The notes below the pieces were generated by a model, which ran no database searches, was not told the DNA's origin, and was given only the letters and a program-made list of their open reading frames with translations. A stretch of DNA of 64,000 bases from Streptomyces sp. SID13031. Lineage in GTDB: Bacteria; Actinomycetota; Actinomycetes; Propionibacteriales; Kribbellaceae. Below, one piece after another: positions 7,454 to 17,408 of the stretch; position 1 is the first letter of the stretch, and every line of letters begins with the position of its first letter. The stretch covers positions 62,001-126,000 of the forward strand of contig NZ_JAAGLV010000008.1 in assembly GCF_010548305.1 (NCBI RefSeq), read 5' to 3'. The position numbers and the translations under genes are program-made.

Positions 7454-9958
7454 ATGGAGTTCAGACGTCGCGCGGTGGCGGCCGCGGTCGCCGGCCTGCT
7501 GGCCGCGACCGCGCTCGCCGCCGGCAGCCAACAGGCGACAGCAGGACCGCAAGACCCCGCCGCCAAACCCAACGGCTGGCACGTCGGTACGCCGCCACTG
7601 AGTACGCCGTGGACAGCCGACGTGTCGCCGGCGAACGCCTTGCCGGAGTACCCGAGGCCGCAGTTGACCCGGTCGAAGTGGCAGAACCTCAACGGCTTGT
7701 GGGAGTTCGCCCCGGCCGCCACCGGTGAAGCTCCGCCGATCGACAGGACGCTCGCCGAGCAGGTCCTCGTGCCCTACCCGATCGAGTCCGCGCTCTCGGG
7801 AATCCAGCGGCACGAGGACCGGATGTGGTACCGCCGGACCTTCACCGTGCCCAGCAGCTGGAAGAACCAGCGGCTGGTCCTGCACTTCGGCGCCGTCGAC
7901 TACGTCGCCAAGGTCTGGGTGAACGGCCGGCAGGTCGCGACCCACCGCGGCGGCTACGACGGCTTCGATGTCGATGTCACGAACGTTCTCAAAAGGTCCG
8001 GCCCGCAGGAGTTGATCGTCTGGGCCGAGGACCTCACCGACGAGACGTTCCAGCCCGTCGGCAAGCAGCGCGAGGTCGCCGACCACGGCATCTTCTACCA
8101 AGGCAGCTCCGGCATCTGGCGGACCGTCTGGATGGAGCCCGTCGCCCGATCCTCGATCGACCGCCTGCAGCTCACCCCCGACCTGCCGAGCAGCTCGCTC
8201 AAGCTCACCGCCGACACCAGCGGACCGGCCGGCCTCGACGTCGAGGCCACCGCGTACGACGGGAGCAAGATCGTCGGCAAGGCGAATGGCAAGGCCGACA
8301 CCGAGCTGACGCTGCCGATCAAGAACCCCAAACTGTGGTCGCCCGACAGCCCCTTCCTCTACACGCTCAAGGTCAAGCTGGTCGACCGGGGCAAGACGCA
8401 GGACGAGGTCGGCTCGTACTCCGGGATGCGGTCGGTCGGCAAGGTGAAGGGTGCCGACGGCAAGCTCCGGCTCGCGCTCAACGGCAAGATCCTGTTCAAC
8501 CTGTCGACCCTCGACCAGGGCTTCTGGCCCGACGGCCTGAATACCGCGCCGACCGACGAGGCGCTGAAGTTCGACCTGGAGCAGCACAAGGTGCTCGGCT
8601 TCAACACCGTACGCAAGCACATCAAGGTGGAGCCGGACCGCTGGTACTACCACGCGGACAAGCTCGGGCTGATGGTCTGGCAGGACATGCCGGCAGCCAA
8701 GACCGACCCGATCCCGGGGCCCTGGCGCGACCAGTTCAAGGCCGAGCTGCACGAGATGGTCGAGGAGCACAGGAGCTTCACTTCGATCACCACCTGGATC
8801 CCGTTCAACGAGGGCTGGGGTGAGTGGGACCTGGCCGAGACCGGTCGGATCGCCGACAGCGTGAAGGCCCAGGATCCGTCCCGGCTCGTCAACGCCCACA
8901 GCGGGATGAACTGCTGCGACTCCCTGGGCGACTCCGGTCGCGGCGACGTGATCGACCACCACGCGTACCTCGGCCCGGCGACCTCCGCCCCGGCTGGTGA
9001 TCGGGTGGCGGTCGACGGCGAGCACGGTGGGTTCGGCCTGAAGACTCCCGACCACATGTGGTTCGGCGACGGCTTCGCGTACGAGATGACGCCGGACAAG
9101 GCCACGCTCACCCGGCGGTACGTCGAGAACCAGCGCGACGTACTGCGGTCCGCGAACTCCTGTGGCATCAGTGGCTCGGTCTACACCCAGATCACCGATG
9201 TCGAGGGCGAGCTGAACGGCTTCTTCACCTACGACCGGCAGGTCCCGAAGATGGACTTCGCCCAGGTCCGCGCGGTGAACACCGCCATCATCAAGGGCGC
9301 CGACGGCACCGGTACCAGCGGTCCGACCCCGCCGCCCGGCACGCCAGGGGCCGACGGCATCCACTTCTACCCGCTCGACGGCACGACGGAAGATGCCGTC
9401 GGCACCAAAGACGCGACGTTGCAAGGCGGAGCGGTCTTTGCCCCCGGCAAGAACGGGCAAGGCGTTGCACTGAACGGATCCAGCCAGTTCGTCGATACCG
9501 GTGCGCAGCTGCTCGACACCGCCAACAGCTACACCGCGACCGCCTGGGTGAAGCTGAACAAGGCCGATGGCGCGTTCCAGACCATCGTCAGCCAGGACGG
9601 CGATCGCGACAGTGCGTTCTTCCTGCAGTACTCCGGTGCCGACCAGCGGTTCGCGATGAGCTTCCCCGGCCAGCGCGCGCTCGCGCCGATCAAGCCCAAC
9701 CCGGACCAGTGGTACCACCTCACCGGCGTCCGGGATGCCGCGAAGGGTGAGCTCAAGCTGTACGTCGACGGCGAACTGGTCGCTACCGAGAGCGCCTGCA
9801 GTCTGGACGCCACCTCGACCGGGAACGCCGTGATCGGGCGAGGCAAGTTCGGCGGCAACCCGGTCGACTACCTGGACGGCACGGTCGACCAGGTGCACTT
9901 CTTCGACCGCGCCCTCGGCGTCGAGGAGGTGCGCGCGCTGTACACCTCCGGGCGCTGA
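7454..9958 (+). CDS. Secreted glycoside hydrolase family 2 enzyme with C-terminal LamG domain
   Basis: The protein has 834 residues. A signal peptide (about 1-30) is followed by the GH2 sugar-binding jelly roll (about 60-235, with MWYRRTFTVP and the DGFDVDVT turn), an Ig-like middle domain and a TIM barrel (about 335-615, with the YHADKLGLMVWQDMP signature). The acid/base is probably E453 in FNEGWGEWD, and E523 in DGEHGG is a candidate nucleophile. After a TSGPTPPPGTPG linker, residues 640-834 form a LamG/concanavalin-like domain likely to bind polysaccharide. Substrate could be a beta-galactoside, mannoside or related glycan. An upstream CebR-like operator suggests induction with the cellulose system. 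The start has a GGGAGGGAAGG ribosome-binding region. Confidence 0.88.
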   Translation: MEFRRRAVAAAVAGLLAATALAAGSQQATAGPQDPAAKPNGWHVGTPPLSTPWTADVSPANALPEYPRPQLTRSKWQNLNGLWEFAPAATGEAPPIDRTLAEQVLVPYPIESALSGIQRHEDRMWYRRTFTVPSSWKNQRLVLHFGAVDYVAKVWVNGRQVATHRGGYDGFDVDVTNVLKRSGPQELIVWAEDLTDETFQPVGKQREVADHGIFYQGSSGIWRTVWMEPVARSSIDRLQLTPDLPSSSLKLTADTSGPAGLDVEATAYDGSKIVGKANGKADTELTLPIKNPKLWSPDSPFLYTLKVKLVDRGKTQDEVGSYSGMRSVGKVKGADGKLRLALNGKILFNLSTLDQGFWPDGLNTAPTDEALKFDLEQHKVLGFNTVRKHIKVEPDRWYYHADKLGLMVWQDMPAAKTDPIPGPWRDQFKAELHEMVEEHRSFTSITTWIPFNEGWGEWDLAETGRIADSVKAQDPSRLVNAHSGMNCCDSLGDSGRGDVIDHHAYLGPATSAPAGDRVAVDGEHGGFGLKTPDHMWFGDGFAYEMTPDKATLTRRYVENQRDVLRSANSCGISGSVYTQITDVEGELNGFFTYDRQVPKMDFAQVRAVNTAIIKGADGTGTSGPTPPPGTPGADGIHFYPLDGTTEDAVGTKDATLQGGAVFAPGKNGQGVALNGSSQFVDTGAQLLDTANSYTATAWVKLNKADGAFQTIVSQDGDRDSAFFLQYSGADQRFAMSFPGQRALAPIKPNPDQWYHLTGVRDAAKGELKLYVDGELVATESACSLDATSTGNAVIGRGKFGGNPVDYLDGTVDQVHFFDRALGVEEVRALYTSGR

Positions 9959-10052
9959 CTCAGCGGCCATGAGCTAGGCGGTTCGAGATGCGAGGACGTC
10001 GCGGAGCACCCATCCTGGTAGGGACACGTGCCGACCAGGGAGGGCCAGTCCG

Positions 10053-10943
10053 ATGACCGCTCCGAGCCACGTTCTCAGCCCGTCGACCGCGACGAAGTTC
10101 CGGTTGCCCCGGTTCGGGCTCGGCGGATCACCCATCGGTGAGCTGCCGGGCCCGGCCGGGGACGCGACCGCCACGGTCACCATCGACGCGGCGTACCAGG
10201 CCGGGATCCGGTACTTCGACACGGCTCCCCGCTACGGCGCAGGCCGTTCGGAGCAACGCTTCGGTACTGCGCTCGCGCGCCGGCCACGCGAGGAGTTCCT
10301 GCTCTCGACGAAGGTCGGCCGGACCGTCGATGGCAGCGCGGACTTCTCCGCCGACGGCATCCGCAGGTCGCTCGTCGAGAGCCAGGAGCGGCTCGGCCTG
10401 AGCGTCGATCTGGTGCTGCTGCACGACCCGGGAGAGCACTGGCAGCAGGCGATCGAGGAGGCTTATCCGGTTCTCCACCAGTTGCGTGAGGAGAAGGCGA
10501 TCGGCGCGGTCGGCGTCGCAGCCGATGATTGGCAGCTGCTCGACCAGTTCGTCCGCGACACCGAGCTCGACGCGGTTCTGCTCGCCGGGCAGTACTCCCT
10601 GCTCGACCGGTCGGCGGCACCGCTGCTCGATCGCTGCCTGGCCAGGGGAGTGCTGGCGATCGCGTCCGGCGTACTGACCAAGCACGTGCTGCAGGTCGAT
10701 CGATCCAAGCAAACGACTGACCCAGGCGTCATCCTGGCCAGGCGATTCTCGGCCGTCTGCGAGCGGTACGGCGTATCGCTGCCGCAGGCCGCGTTGGCCT
10801 TCCCTGGCAGGCATTCCGCAGTTGCCGCCGTACTGATCGGCGCGGCCAGCCAGGCCGAGATCCGGGCCGACGCCGCACTGGTACGTCAATCAGTTCCTGG
10901 CGAGCTGTGGCGTGACGAAGAATTCCTCCGACTTCTTGCCTAG
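10053..10943 (+). CDS. Aldo/keto reductase
   Basis: This 296-residue protein has the AKR barrel signatures: FDTAPRYG with the catalytic Asp and Tyr, STKVG with the Lys, and LLHDPG with the active-site His. The DTAPRYGxGxSE form and the N-terminal FGLGGSPIG resemble the D-threo-aldose/L-fucose dehydrogenase branch, which oxidises free sugars with NAD(P)+. A pyridoxal dehydrogenase-like role is an alternative. The ribosome-binding site AGGGAGG precedes the ATG. It stands between two secreted-protein genes and has no obvious operon partner. The carbohydrate context fits sugar oxidation, but the substrate is inference. Confidence 0.85.
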   Translation: MTAPSHVLSPSTATKFRLPRFGLGGSPIGELPGPAGDATATVTIDAAYQAGIRYFDTAPRYGAGRSEQRFGTALARRPREEFLLSTKVGRTVDGSADFSADGIRRSLVESQERLGLSVDLVLLHDPGEHWQQAIEEAYPVLHQLREEKAIGAVGVAADDWQLLDQFVRDTELDAVLLAGQYSLLDRSAAPLLDRCLARGVLAIASGVLTKHVLQVDRSKQTTDPGVILARRFSAVCERYGVSLPQAALAFPGRHSAVAAVLIGAASQAEIRADAALVRQSVPGELWRDEEFLRLLA

Positions 10944-11009
10944 CCACCTCTTGTCACTGACCCCCACCTAGGTGATTCTGGTCCTTCGATTCCTGTGGGG
11001 GGATGTCAC

Positions 11010-13277
11010 ATGTCCAGAATCATCGGGTCCTGCCTGCGCGCCGCCGCGCTGGCCGGACTGCTCGGCTCCGGCCTGGTCGCGGTTGTCGCGCCGGCCGCGT
11101 CGGCCGCCACCATCACCGTCACCACGACGGCCGACGTCGTCAACGGGGGCGACGGCCTGACCTCGTTGCGGGAGGCGTTCACGACGGCCGGTTCGAACGG
11201 CGTCGACGACACCATCACGCTGGGCGCCGGGCTCACTTACGCCCTGACCAACTGCACCGGTCCGCTGACGCATGCCGACGGCCACGGACTCATTGTCCAG
11301 GGCAACGGTTCGGTGATCGACCAGACCTGCGACGCGAAGGGGATCATCGACAGCACCGACCACGCCGGCCGGCTCGAGCTGCAGGACCTGATCATCGACG
11401 GTGGCCCGAACACCACGGCGACCGGGCTGGAGGGCGCCGCGGTCCGCTCCGACAGCGAGCTGCTGCTGGCGAATGTGGAGATCCGCAACGTGCTCTCGCC
11501 GGGCGGCTCGGTCGTCTGGTCCAGCTTCGACCACGGCATCACGCCGTACCGGCTGACGTTGAACAACAGCAACCTGCACAACAACACCGGCAGCATCGTC
11601 AGCTGTGACAACTGTTCGCTGGCGATGAGCGGCACGACGATCTCGGACAACGTCGGCTCCGGTCTCTCGCTGGTCGACGGCTATCCGGTGACGGTGTCCA
11701 ACTCGACCATCTCGGGCAACACCCGGGCGGGGATCAGCAACACCGGCCAGGGTTTCCCGACCAACAAGATGGAGTTCGAGTTCACCACGATCGCGAACAA
11801 CGGCCGGGTGGGCATCCGTTGTGTCAACTGTGGCCGCTTGAGCGGGTACTCGCTCTATGTCGCCAACAACGGCCTGACCGCCGCGGACGCGCTCGGTGGC
11901 ATCTCCTTCTCGATGTCGCAGCGCAACGGCACGCCGGCCTCGTCGATCGGCCTGTTGCTGTCCGGGATCGAGGGCAACCGGAGCACGGTCGCCGGCGGTG
12001 GCCTGTCCGTCACACCGGTGCTCGTCGAGGACGGCGGCAACGCGGCCTCGACCAACCTCGACCGCACGCCGATCGACAACAACACGGCCGCCGGCGACGG
12101 TGGCGGCGCGGCGATCAGCGTGGGCAACTTCAGCAACTACAAGGGCGGCTTCAGCGGCAACACCGCGACCGGCCGGGGTGGCGGCGTCGCCTTCCTGACC
12201 CCCGGTCCGGAGTCGGCCCTGTGGTTCGACACGTCCGAGATCAACAACAACACGGCCGGTGGTGACGGCGGCGGGGTGTACGCGTTCAGCGCGGGCTCGG
12301 TCAGTGGTTTCCAGCCGACCATCTCCGGCAACACCTCGGCCGGCAACGGCGGTGGCGTCAAGGTCGGCTTCGCCTATCAAGCCGGTCTCGAGGGCAGCAA
12401 GGTCTTCAACAACAAGGCAGTCAACGGCGCCGGTCTGGACCTGGCGGCCGAGTCGGTCACCTTCGACAAGACGACCATCAACTCCAACACGGCGACCAGT
12501 ACCGGTGGTGGCGCCCGGATCTCGGCGTTCGGGGCCAGCTTCCTGAACTCCACCATCAACGCCAACACCGCCACGGTCGGCGGCGGCCTGAACTTCACCA
12601 CCGCGACTCAGGTCACGCTGACTCACGTGACGATGGCCGACGACAAGGCGACCACCGGCGCGCACATCGCCGCAGTACCGGCGGCCACGGTCGCGATCAG
12701 CCGGAGCGCCCTCGTGCTGCCGATCACCGGTACTTCGTGCGCCGGCGTCGGTGGCGCCTTCCACGGAACCTCCGGTGGCTTCTCCGTACTACGGGACGCC
12801 ACCTGCAGCACGATCGCCTCCGACCTGGTGACTGCCGCGGACCCGCAGCTGGCTCCGCTGACCAACGGGTTCCCGTCCGGGCGCACGCCCGCGGCGACCA
12901 GCCCGCTCGGTGGCCGGGTGCCGGTGGCGAGCTGCACGACCGAGGACGACCAGCGCATGCAGGGCCGGCCGCTCGGTGCGAACTGTGACGCGGGGTCGGT
13001 CGAGTTCGTCGAGACGGTCGCGGCGAGCCCGTACAAGGCGCTGACGGACCTGATCGCCGAGGTGAAGGCGCTGCACCTGGCCAAGCCGGTCGAGATCGTC
13101 CTGGTGCTCAGGCTGACGGTGGCCAGAGCGGCGGTCAAGAACAACCAGGTGCCGGCCGCGAAGGTCCAGCTGAACGGTTTCATCACCAAGGTGAAGGCTC
13201 AGTCCGGCGCGAAGATCCCAGCCGCCGCAGCGGCCCAACTGGTGTCGAAGGCAACAGCGATCAGGAACTCTTTGTAG
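11010..13277 (+). CDS. Secreted parallel beta-helix repeat protein
   Basis: The protein has 755 residues from the ATG at 11010, chosen because the upstream GTG lies within the GGGGGGA ribosome-binding site. The signal peptide ends near ASAAT. Residues 35-60 hold a SLREAF segment like the CSLREA domain of surface proteins. Residues 100-600 are Asn/Thr/Gly-rich repeats (SNSTISGN, NNNTAAGDGGG, SGNTSAGNGGG), the pattern of right-handed beta-helix proteins. The last 80 residues (KALTDLIAEVKAL ... LNGFITKVKAQSGAKI) resemble a FIMAH-type helical domain. Such proteins act as polysaccharide lyases/hydrolases or adhesins; no catalytic residues can be assigned. It ends 11 bp from a convergent gene. Confidence 0.75.
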   Translation: MSRIIGSCLRAAALAGLLGSGLVAVVAPAASAATITVTTTADVVNGGDGLTSLREAFTTAGSNGVDDTITLGAGLTYALTNCTGPLTHADGHGLIVQGNGSVIDQTCDAKGIIDSTDHAGRLELQDLIIDGGPNTTATGLEGAAVRSDSELLLANVEIRNVLSPGGSVVWSSFDHGITPYRLTLNNSNLHNNTGSIVSCDNCSLAMSGTTISDNVGSGLSLVDGYPVTVSNSTISGNTRAGISNTGQGFPTNKMEFEFTTIANNGRVGIRCVNCGRLSGYSLYVANNGLTAADALGGISFSMSQRNGTPASSIGLLLSGIEGNRSTVAGGGLSVTPVLVEDGGNAASTNLDRTPIDNNTAAGDGGGAAISVGNFSNYKGGFSGNTATGRGGGVAFLTPGPESALWFDTSEINNNTAGGDGGGVYAFSAGSVSGFQPTISGNTSAGNGGGVKVGFAYQAGLEGSKVFNNKAVNGAGLDLAAESVTFDKTTINSNTATSTGGGARISAFGASFLNSTINANTATVGGGLNFTTATQVTLTHVTMADDKATTGAHIAAVPAATVAISRSALVLPITGTSCAGVGGAFHGTSGGFSVLRDATCSTIASDLVTAADPQLAPLTNGFPSGRTPAATSPLGGRVPVASCTTEDDQRMQGRPLGANCDAGSVEFVETVAASPYKALTDLIAEVKALHLAKPVEIVLVLRLTVARAAVKNNQVPAAKVQLNGFITKVKAQSGAKIPAAAAAQLVSKATAIRNSL

Positions 13278-13288
13278 GTACCCAGGGG

Positions 13289-14167
13289 CTAGAAGCGGTC
13301 GCCCGGCTCCGGGGTGCCACTTGATCCCGATTCGCCGGGAGTGCCGGGCGGCGGGACGATCGAGATGCTCGGGTTCGGCGTAACGGGGCTGCCCGTGGCC
13401 GTCCCCGTGGCGGGTGGCGGGGTCGTCGGGGTGACCGTCACCGTGACCGTGTTGCGGTCGGTCGGGATCGGCGGTGGCGGGTCGACCTCCGGCGCGTTGC
13501 GGAACATGAGCCAGGCGACCAGGATCGCCACCGCCATGATGACCAGCATCGTCAGCAGCGACAGCGCCATCGCGAGCCAGGAGGCGGGCCGCAGCGCCGA
13601 CGGCCAGGGCAGCGGCCAGATCCGGAACAGTCCCGGGCGGCGGCGCTGCTCCCAGTAGTGCCGGAAGTCCGGTCCGCGCAGTCTGCCTCGCTGCGGGATC
13701 CGGTCCATCAGGACCGCCGACAGCACTTCCTCGCCCCGCCGCTCGGCGATCAGCCGCTCGTCGGTGGCGGCGCTCGACCCGTCGTCCGGGCGGACCGGCC
13801 CGAGTGCGGCCCACAGCGCCAGATCGTCGTCGTCCGCGTCGTTGTGCGCGAGCACCACCTCGGGCGGCAGACCATCGACCGCGGTGACGAACCGGTCCCT
13901 CGCTGCCGCGTCGTCGGACGAGCCCTCGGTCATCATCGCGATGACCGCGTCCCGCCCGGTCTCGTCACTGGCCGTGTACAGATAGCCGGCCGCGTTCGCG
14001 CCCAGCCGGCCCCGTAGCCAGAAGTCGCCCACCCTCGGCGGATCCTCCGGAAGCAGTGGCAACGCGTCCGGCAGCACCGGCGCAGGCTCGACGGGCGGGG
14101 CCTCGGGCTCCGCCGGCGCCGCCGTGTCGGTCTGGGAGTCGGTCGCGGTCATCACCTCCAATCCCAT
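13289..14167 (-). CDS. Single-pass membrane protein of unknown function
   Basis: The protein has 292 residues from the ATG at 14167, which has AGGGA upstream. An acidic Pro/Glu-rich N-terminus leads into a soluble region (residues about 45-195, with GDFWLRGRLGANAAGYLY). A strong transmembrane helix (WLAMALSLLTMLVIMAVAIL) is followed by a Pro/Thr/Ser-rich tail typical of an extracytoplasmic region. No known domain was recognised. The gene is divergent from the moxR operon. One guess is a partner of the MoxR/VWA system, but position alone is weak evidence. Confidence 0.65.
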   Translation of the reverse strand: MGLEVMTATDSQTDTAAPAEPEAPPVEPAPVLPDALPLLPEDPPRVGDFWLRGRLGANAAGYLYTASDETGRDAVIAMMTEGSSDDAAARDRFVTAVDGLPPEVVLAHNDADDDDLALWAALGPVRPDDGSSAATDERLIAERRGEEVLSAVLMDRIPQRGRLRGPDFRHYWEQRRRPGLFRIWPLPWPSALRPASWLAMALSLLTMLVIMAVAILVAWLMFRNAPEVDPPPPIPTDRNTVTVTVTPTTPPPATGTATGSPVTPNPSISIVPPPGTPGESGSSGTPEPGDRF

Positions 14168-14200
14168 CACATCCCTGGTAGCGGTGTCGCCCCGCGCCCG

Positions 14201-14253
14201 TCCGGTACGCCGTAGTCGGTCCGCCTCGGCCGCCGCCAGGCCGGCGTACCGGA
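14201..14253. repeat. 11-bp inverted repeat in a divergent promoter
   Basis: TCCGGTACGCC (14201-14211) and its exact complement (14243-14253) enclose 31 nt that itself can pair (GGCC...GGCC). It lies between the divergent membrane-protein and moxR genes. It could be a leader hairpin of the membrane-protein gene or a regulator site. The rest of the 226-bp gap shows no gene. Confidence 0.4.
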
Positions 14254-14393
14254 GTGTTCGGATTTGGGCGGGTGGGCACGATAGGAGGGGAGCAGGGTGG
14301 GGCGCGCACGTGTCCTTGCCCGGGGATCTGATGGAATAGCGGGAGTTCCCGAGTGTGCAGACAAGGTCCTGGTTGGACCCCGGAAGGACAGGC

Positions 14394-15428
14394 ATGACCG
14401 AAACCACTGTGCCGGCCGGGTCGGTGGCCCAGCAGTCACACCTGGTCAGCGAGGCGATCAGCGAGGTCAAGCGGGTGATCGTCGGCCAGGAGCAGATGGT
14501 CGAGATGCTGATGGTGTCGCTGCTGGCGAGGGGTCACTGCCTGCTCGAGGGTGTGCCCGGTGTCGCCAAGACGCTGGCGGTGCGGACCTTCGCGTCGGTG
14601 GTCGGTGGTTCGTTCGCCCGGATCCAGTTCACTCCTGACCTGGTCCCGTCCGACATCGTCGGTACCCGGATCTACCGGCAGACCCGGGAGGCCTTCGACA
14701 TCGAGCTCGGCCCGACGTTCGTGAACTTCGTCCTGGCCGACGAGGTGAACCGGGCCCCGGCCAAGGTGCAGTCGGCGATGCTGGAGCTGATGGCCGAGCG
14801 GCAGGTGTCGATCGGCGGCCAGACCTTCCCGATGCCGAAGCCGTTCATCGTGATCGCGACCCAGAACCCGATCGAGTCCGAGGGCGTCTACCCGCTGCCC
14901 GAGGCGCAGCGGGACCGGTTCCTGGTCAAGATCGACGTCCCGCACCCGCGCGGTCACGAGGAGTTCGAGATCCTCCGCCGGATGAGCGTCGACCCGCCGC
15001 AGGCGCGTCAGGTGCTGAAGCCCGAGACGATCATGGAGCTGCAGCGCTCGGCCGAGCAGGTCTTCGTGCACAACCTCGTCGCGGAGTACGCGGTCCGCCT
15101 GGTGATGGCGACCCGGACCCCGTCCGACTTCCACCTGCCCGACCTGGAGCCGATCATCGAGCTCGGTGTCAGCCCGCGCGCGACCCTCGGGCTGGTCTCG
15201 GCCGGCCGGGCGCTGGCGCTGATCCACGGCCGCGACTACCTGCTGCCCAGCGACGTCCAGACGGTCGCCCTCGGCGTGATGGGTCACCGGCTCGGACTGA
15301 CCTTCGACGCGGTCGCCGACAACATCGACCCGCGCGCCGTGGTCGAGCGGATCCTGGCCACCGTGCCGCCGCCGCAGCCCGTCTGGCGCGACGGCAGCGA
15401 CGGTTCCGGCCGGCCCGAGTTCGTCTAG
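14394..15428 (+). CDS. MoxR-family AAA+ ATPase
   Basis: The protein has 344 residues from the ATG at 14394, preceded by GGAAGGA; an in-frame GTG 39 bp upstream lacks such a site. The Walker A motif is GVPGVAKT and Walker B is FVLADEVNRA, both standard for MoxR, with ATQNPIESEGVYPLPEAQ as sensor region. MoxR ATPases act as chaperones that activate or assemble partner complexes carrying von Willebrand A domains. Here the next two genes encode DUF58 and VWA proteins in the same direction with tiny gaps, the standard MoxR operon. Confidence 0.93.
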   Translation: MTETTVPAGSVAQQSHLVSEAISEVKRVIVGQEQMVEMLMVSLLARGHCLLEGVPGVAKTLAVRTFASVVGGSFARIQFTPDLVPSDIVGTRIYRQTREAFDIELGPTFVNFVLADEVNRAPAKVQSAMLELMAERQVSIGGQTFPMPKPFIVIATQNPIESEGVYPLPEAQRDRFLVKIDVPHPRGHEEFEILRRMSVDPPQARQVLKPETIMELQRSAEQVFVHNLVAEYAVRLVMATRTPSDFHLPDLEPIIELGVSPRATLGLVSAGRALALIHGRDYLLPSDVQTVALGVMGHRLGLTFDAVADNIDPRAVVERILATVPPPQPVWRDGSDGSGRPEFV

Positions 15429-15439
15429 GCGCGCTGCAG

Positions 15440-16429
15440 ATGGCCAACCGACCGGACCCACGAGTTGCGATGACGATCTCGCAACTCGCTCCCGAGCGCG
15501 CGCTGCGCCGGCTCGAGCTGACGGTGGTCCGCCGGCTGGAGGGCTACCTGCACGGTGAGCACCTCGGCCTGCTGCCCGGCCCGGGCACCGAGCTGGCCGA
15601 GGCCCGCGAGTACCAGGTCGGCGACGACGTCCGCCGGATGGACTGGGCCGTCACCGCCCGTACCACGGTCCCGCACGTCCGTGACCTGATCGCCGACCGC
15701 GAGCTGGAGACGTGGGCGATGGTCGACCTGTCCGCATCGATGGACTTCGGTACCTCCCAGCTGGAGAAGCGTGAGCTGGCGGTGGCCGCGGTCGCGACGA
15801 TCGGCTTCCTGACCCATCGGCTCGGCGACCGCTTCGGTGGGCTGATGCTGCGCGACTCGATGCTGCGCCGGTGGCCGGCCCGGTCCGGGCGGCTGGCGCT
15901 CTACGGCCTGCTCCGGGCCTTGCTCGCGGAGACCGATCACGGTGAGCACCAGGCGCGCAGCGATCTGGCCGGAGCGTTGGACTCGATGGCCCGGACGCAG
16001 CGCAAGCGTGGCCTGCGGGTGGTCGTGTCGGACTTCCTCACCCCCGAGGACGGCGAGACCGACAGCCGGATGGAGCCGTCCTGGGAGCGCGCGATGCGCA
16101 AGCTGACCGCCCAGCACCAGGTGCTCGCGGTCGAGATCGTCGACCCACGCGAGCTGGAACTGCCGAACATCGGCGTCGTCCTGATCGGCGACCCGGAGAC
16201 CGGAGCGATCCGGGAGATCGACACCCGCAAGCGCAAGGTGCGCGAAGAGTTCGCCGCGGCCGCGCTGGCGCAGCGGGAGCGAACCCGGACGGCCCTGCGT
16301 AGGGTAGGTGCCGGACACTTGGTCCTGCGCACCGATCGTGACTGGGTCGCCGACACCGTGCGGTTCGTCCTCGCCTACCGGCGGATGGCGCCACGCCTGC
16401 ACCAACCGCCGAAGGGGGTGGCTCGCTGA
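15440..16429 (+). CDS. DUF58 domain protein
   Basis: The protein has 329 residues. The DUF58 core (AREYQVGDDVRRMDWAVTAR) sits near residues 55-75 and is followed by a VWA-like fold segment (AMVDLSASMDFG) with a metal-site DxSxS motif. It is 11 bp downstream of moxR and overlaps the following VWA gene by one base, so the three are surely co-transcribed. DUF58 proteins are thought to be MoxR partners; the process they serve here is unknown. An internal ATG 10 codons in is a possible alternative start because the Shine-Dalgarno sequence before 15440 is weak. Confidence 0.88.
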   Translation: MANRPDPRVAMTISQLAPERALRRLELTVVRRLEGYLHGEHLGLLPGPGTELAEAREYQVGDDVRRMDWAVTARTTVPHVRDLIADRELETWAMVDLSASMDFGTSQLEKRELAVAAVATIGFLTHRLGDRFGGLMLRDSMLRRWPARSGRLALYGLLRALLAETDHGEHQARSDLAGALDSMARTQRKRGLRVVVSDFLTPEDGETDSRMEPSWERAMRKLTAQHQVLAVEIVDPRELELPNIGVVLIGDPETGAIREIDTRKRKVREEFAAAALAQRERTRTALRRVGAGHLVLRTDRDWVADTVRFVLAYRRMAPRLHQPPKGVAR

Positions 16430-17382
16430 TGGAGTTCCTGTCTCCGGGCAGATTGTGGATCCTGCTGGTCATCCCGGTCGTCGTCGCCGCCTACGTCGTC
16501 CTGCAGCGCCGCCGCGCGCAGTACGCGTTGCGCTTCACCAACATCGCGTTGCTCGACCGGGTCGCGCCGCGCCGGCCGCAGTGGCGCCGGCACCTGGCCG
16601 TAGTACTGGCCCTGTTCGCCACGACGTCGTGCGTGCTCGCGTTCGCGCAGCCCAAGGCCGAGGTGAAGGTGCCGCGTGAGCGGGCCACCATCGTGGTCGC
16701 GATCGACGTGTCGCTGTCGATGATGGCCACCGACGTCGACCCGAACCGGCTGGAGGCGGCGAAGAAGTCGGCGAAGAACTTCGTCAACCAGTTGCCGGCG
16801 AAGTTCAACGTGGCGCTGGTGAACTTCGCCGGGACCGCGTCCATCATCGTGCCGCCGACCACCGACCGGGCCACCGTGCAGCGGTCGATCGACGGGCTCG
16901 AGCTGGCCGAGTCGACTGCCACCGGCGAGGGCATCTTCACCTCGCTGCAGGCGCTCACCCAGGTCCCGCCGGACCCGGACCACCCGAACGACCCGGCCCC
17001 GGCCCGCATCGTGCTGCTCTCCGACGGCAAGCGCACGGTCGGTCGTACGGCGCAGGAAGGCGCGCAGGCGGCGAAGGCGAAGAACACGCCCGTCTACACG
17101 ATCACTTTCGGTACCGACTCGGGCTTCATCGAGATGGACGGCATCCGCCAGCGCGTCCCCCCGGACCGCGCCGAGCTGCGCAGCGTCGCCGAGATCACCG
17201 GGGGAGAGGCCTACACGGCCGAGTCCGCGGGCGAGCTCGAGGACGTCTACAAGGACATCGGCTCCTCGGTCGGCTACGACAAGGTCGACAAAGAAGTAAC
17301 CTCCCGCTTCGCCGGCATAGCCATGCTCTTCACGCTAGCCGCAGCCGGCGCCTGCATAGCCCTCGCCTCCCGCTTCCCCTAA
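16429..17382 (+). CDS. VWA-domain membrane protein (BatA-like)
   Basis: The protein has 317 residues. Two N-terminal membrane helices (residues about 8-25 and 47-65) precede a von Willebrand A domain with a full metal site (AIDVSLSM, the Thr region near GTASII, and LLSDG). A last membrane helix near residue 295 closes the protein. This is the BatA/YfbK-like layout expected beside MoxR and DUF58. The ATG overlaps the stop of the DUF58 gene (TGATG), indicating translational coupling. The VWA domain probably faces one side of the membrane and is remodelled by MoxR. Confidence 0.9.
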   Translation: MEFLSPGRLWILLVIPVVVAAYVVLQRRRAQYALRFTNIALLDRVAPRRPQWRRHLAVVLALFATTSCVLAFAQPKAEVKVPRERATIVVAIDVSLSMMATDVDPNRLEAAKKSAKNFVNQLPAKFNVALVNFAGTASIIVPPTTDRATVQRSIDGLELAESTATGEGIFTSLQALTQVPPDPDHPNDPAPARIVLLSDGKRTVGRTAQEGAQAAKAKNTPVYTITFGTDSGFIEMDGIRQRVPPDRAELRSVAEITGGEAYTAESAGELEDVYKDIGSSVGYDKVDKEVTSRFAGIAMLFTLAAAGACIALASRFP

Positions 17383-17408
17383 CCCCAGCCCGTCATCCGC
17401 CGCCCGCC

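Noticed and set aside
7298..9970. An 890-codon open frame antisense to the GH2 gene
   Set aside because: Same GC artefact; no domain or ribosome-binding site, and the GH2 protein is clear on the other strand.
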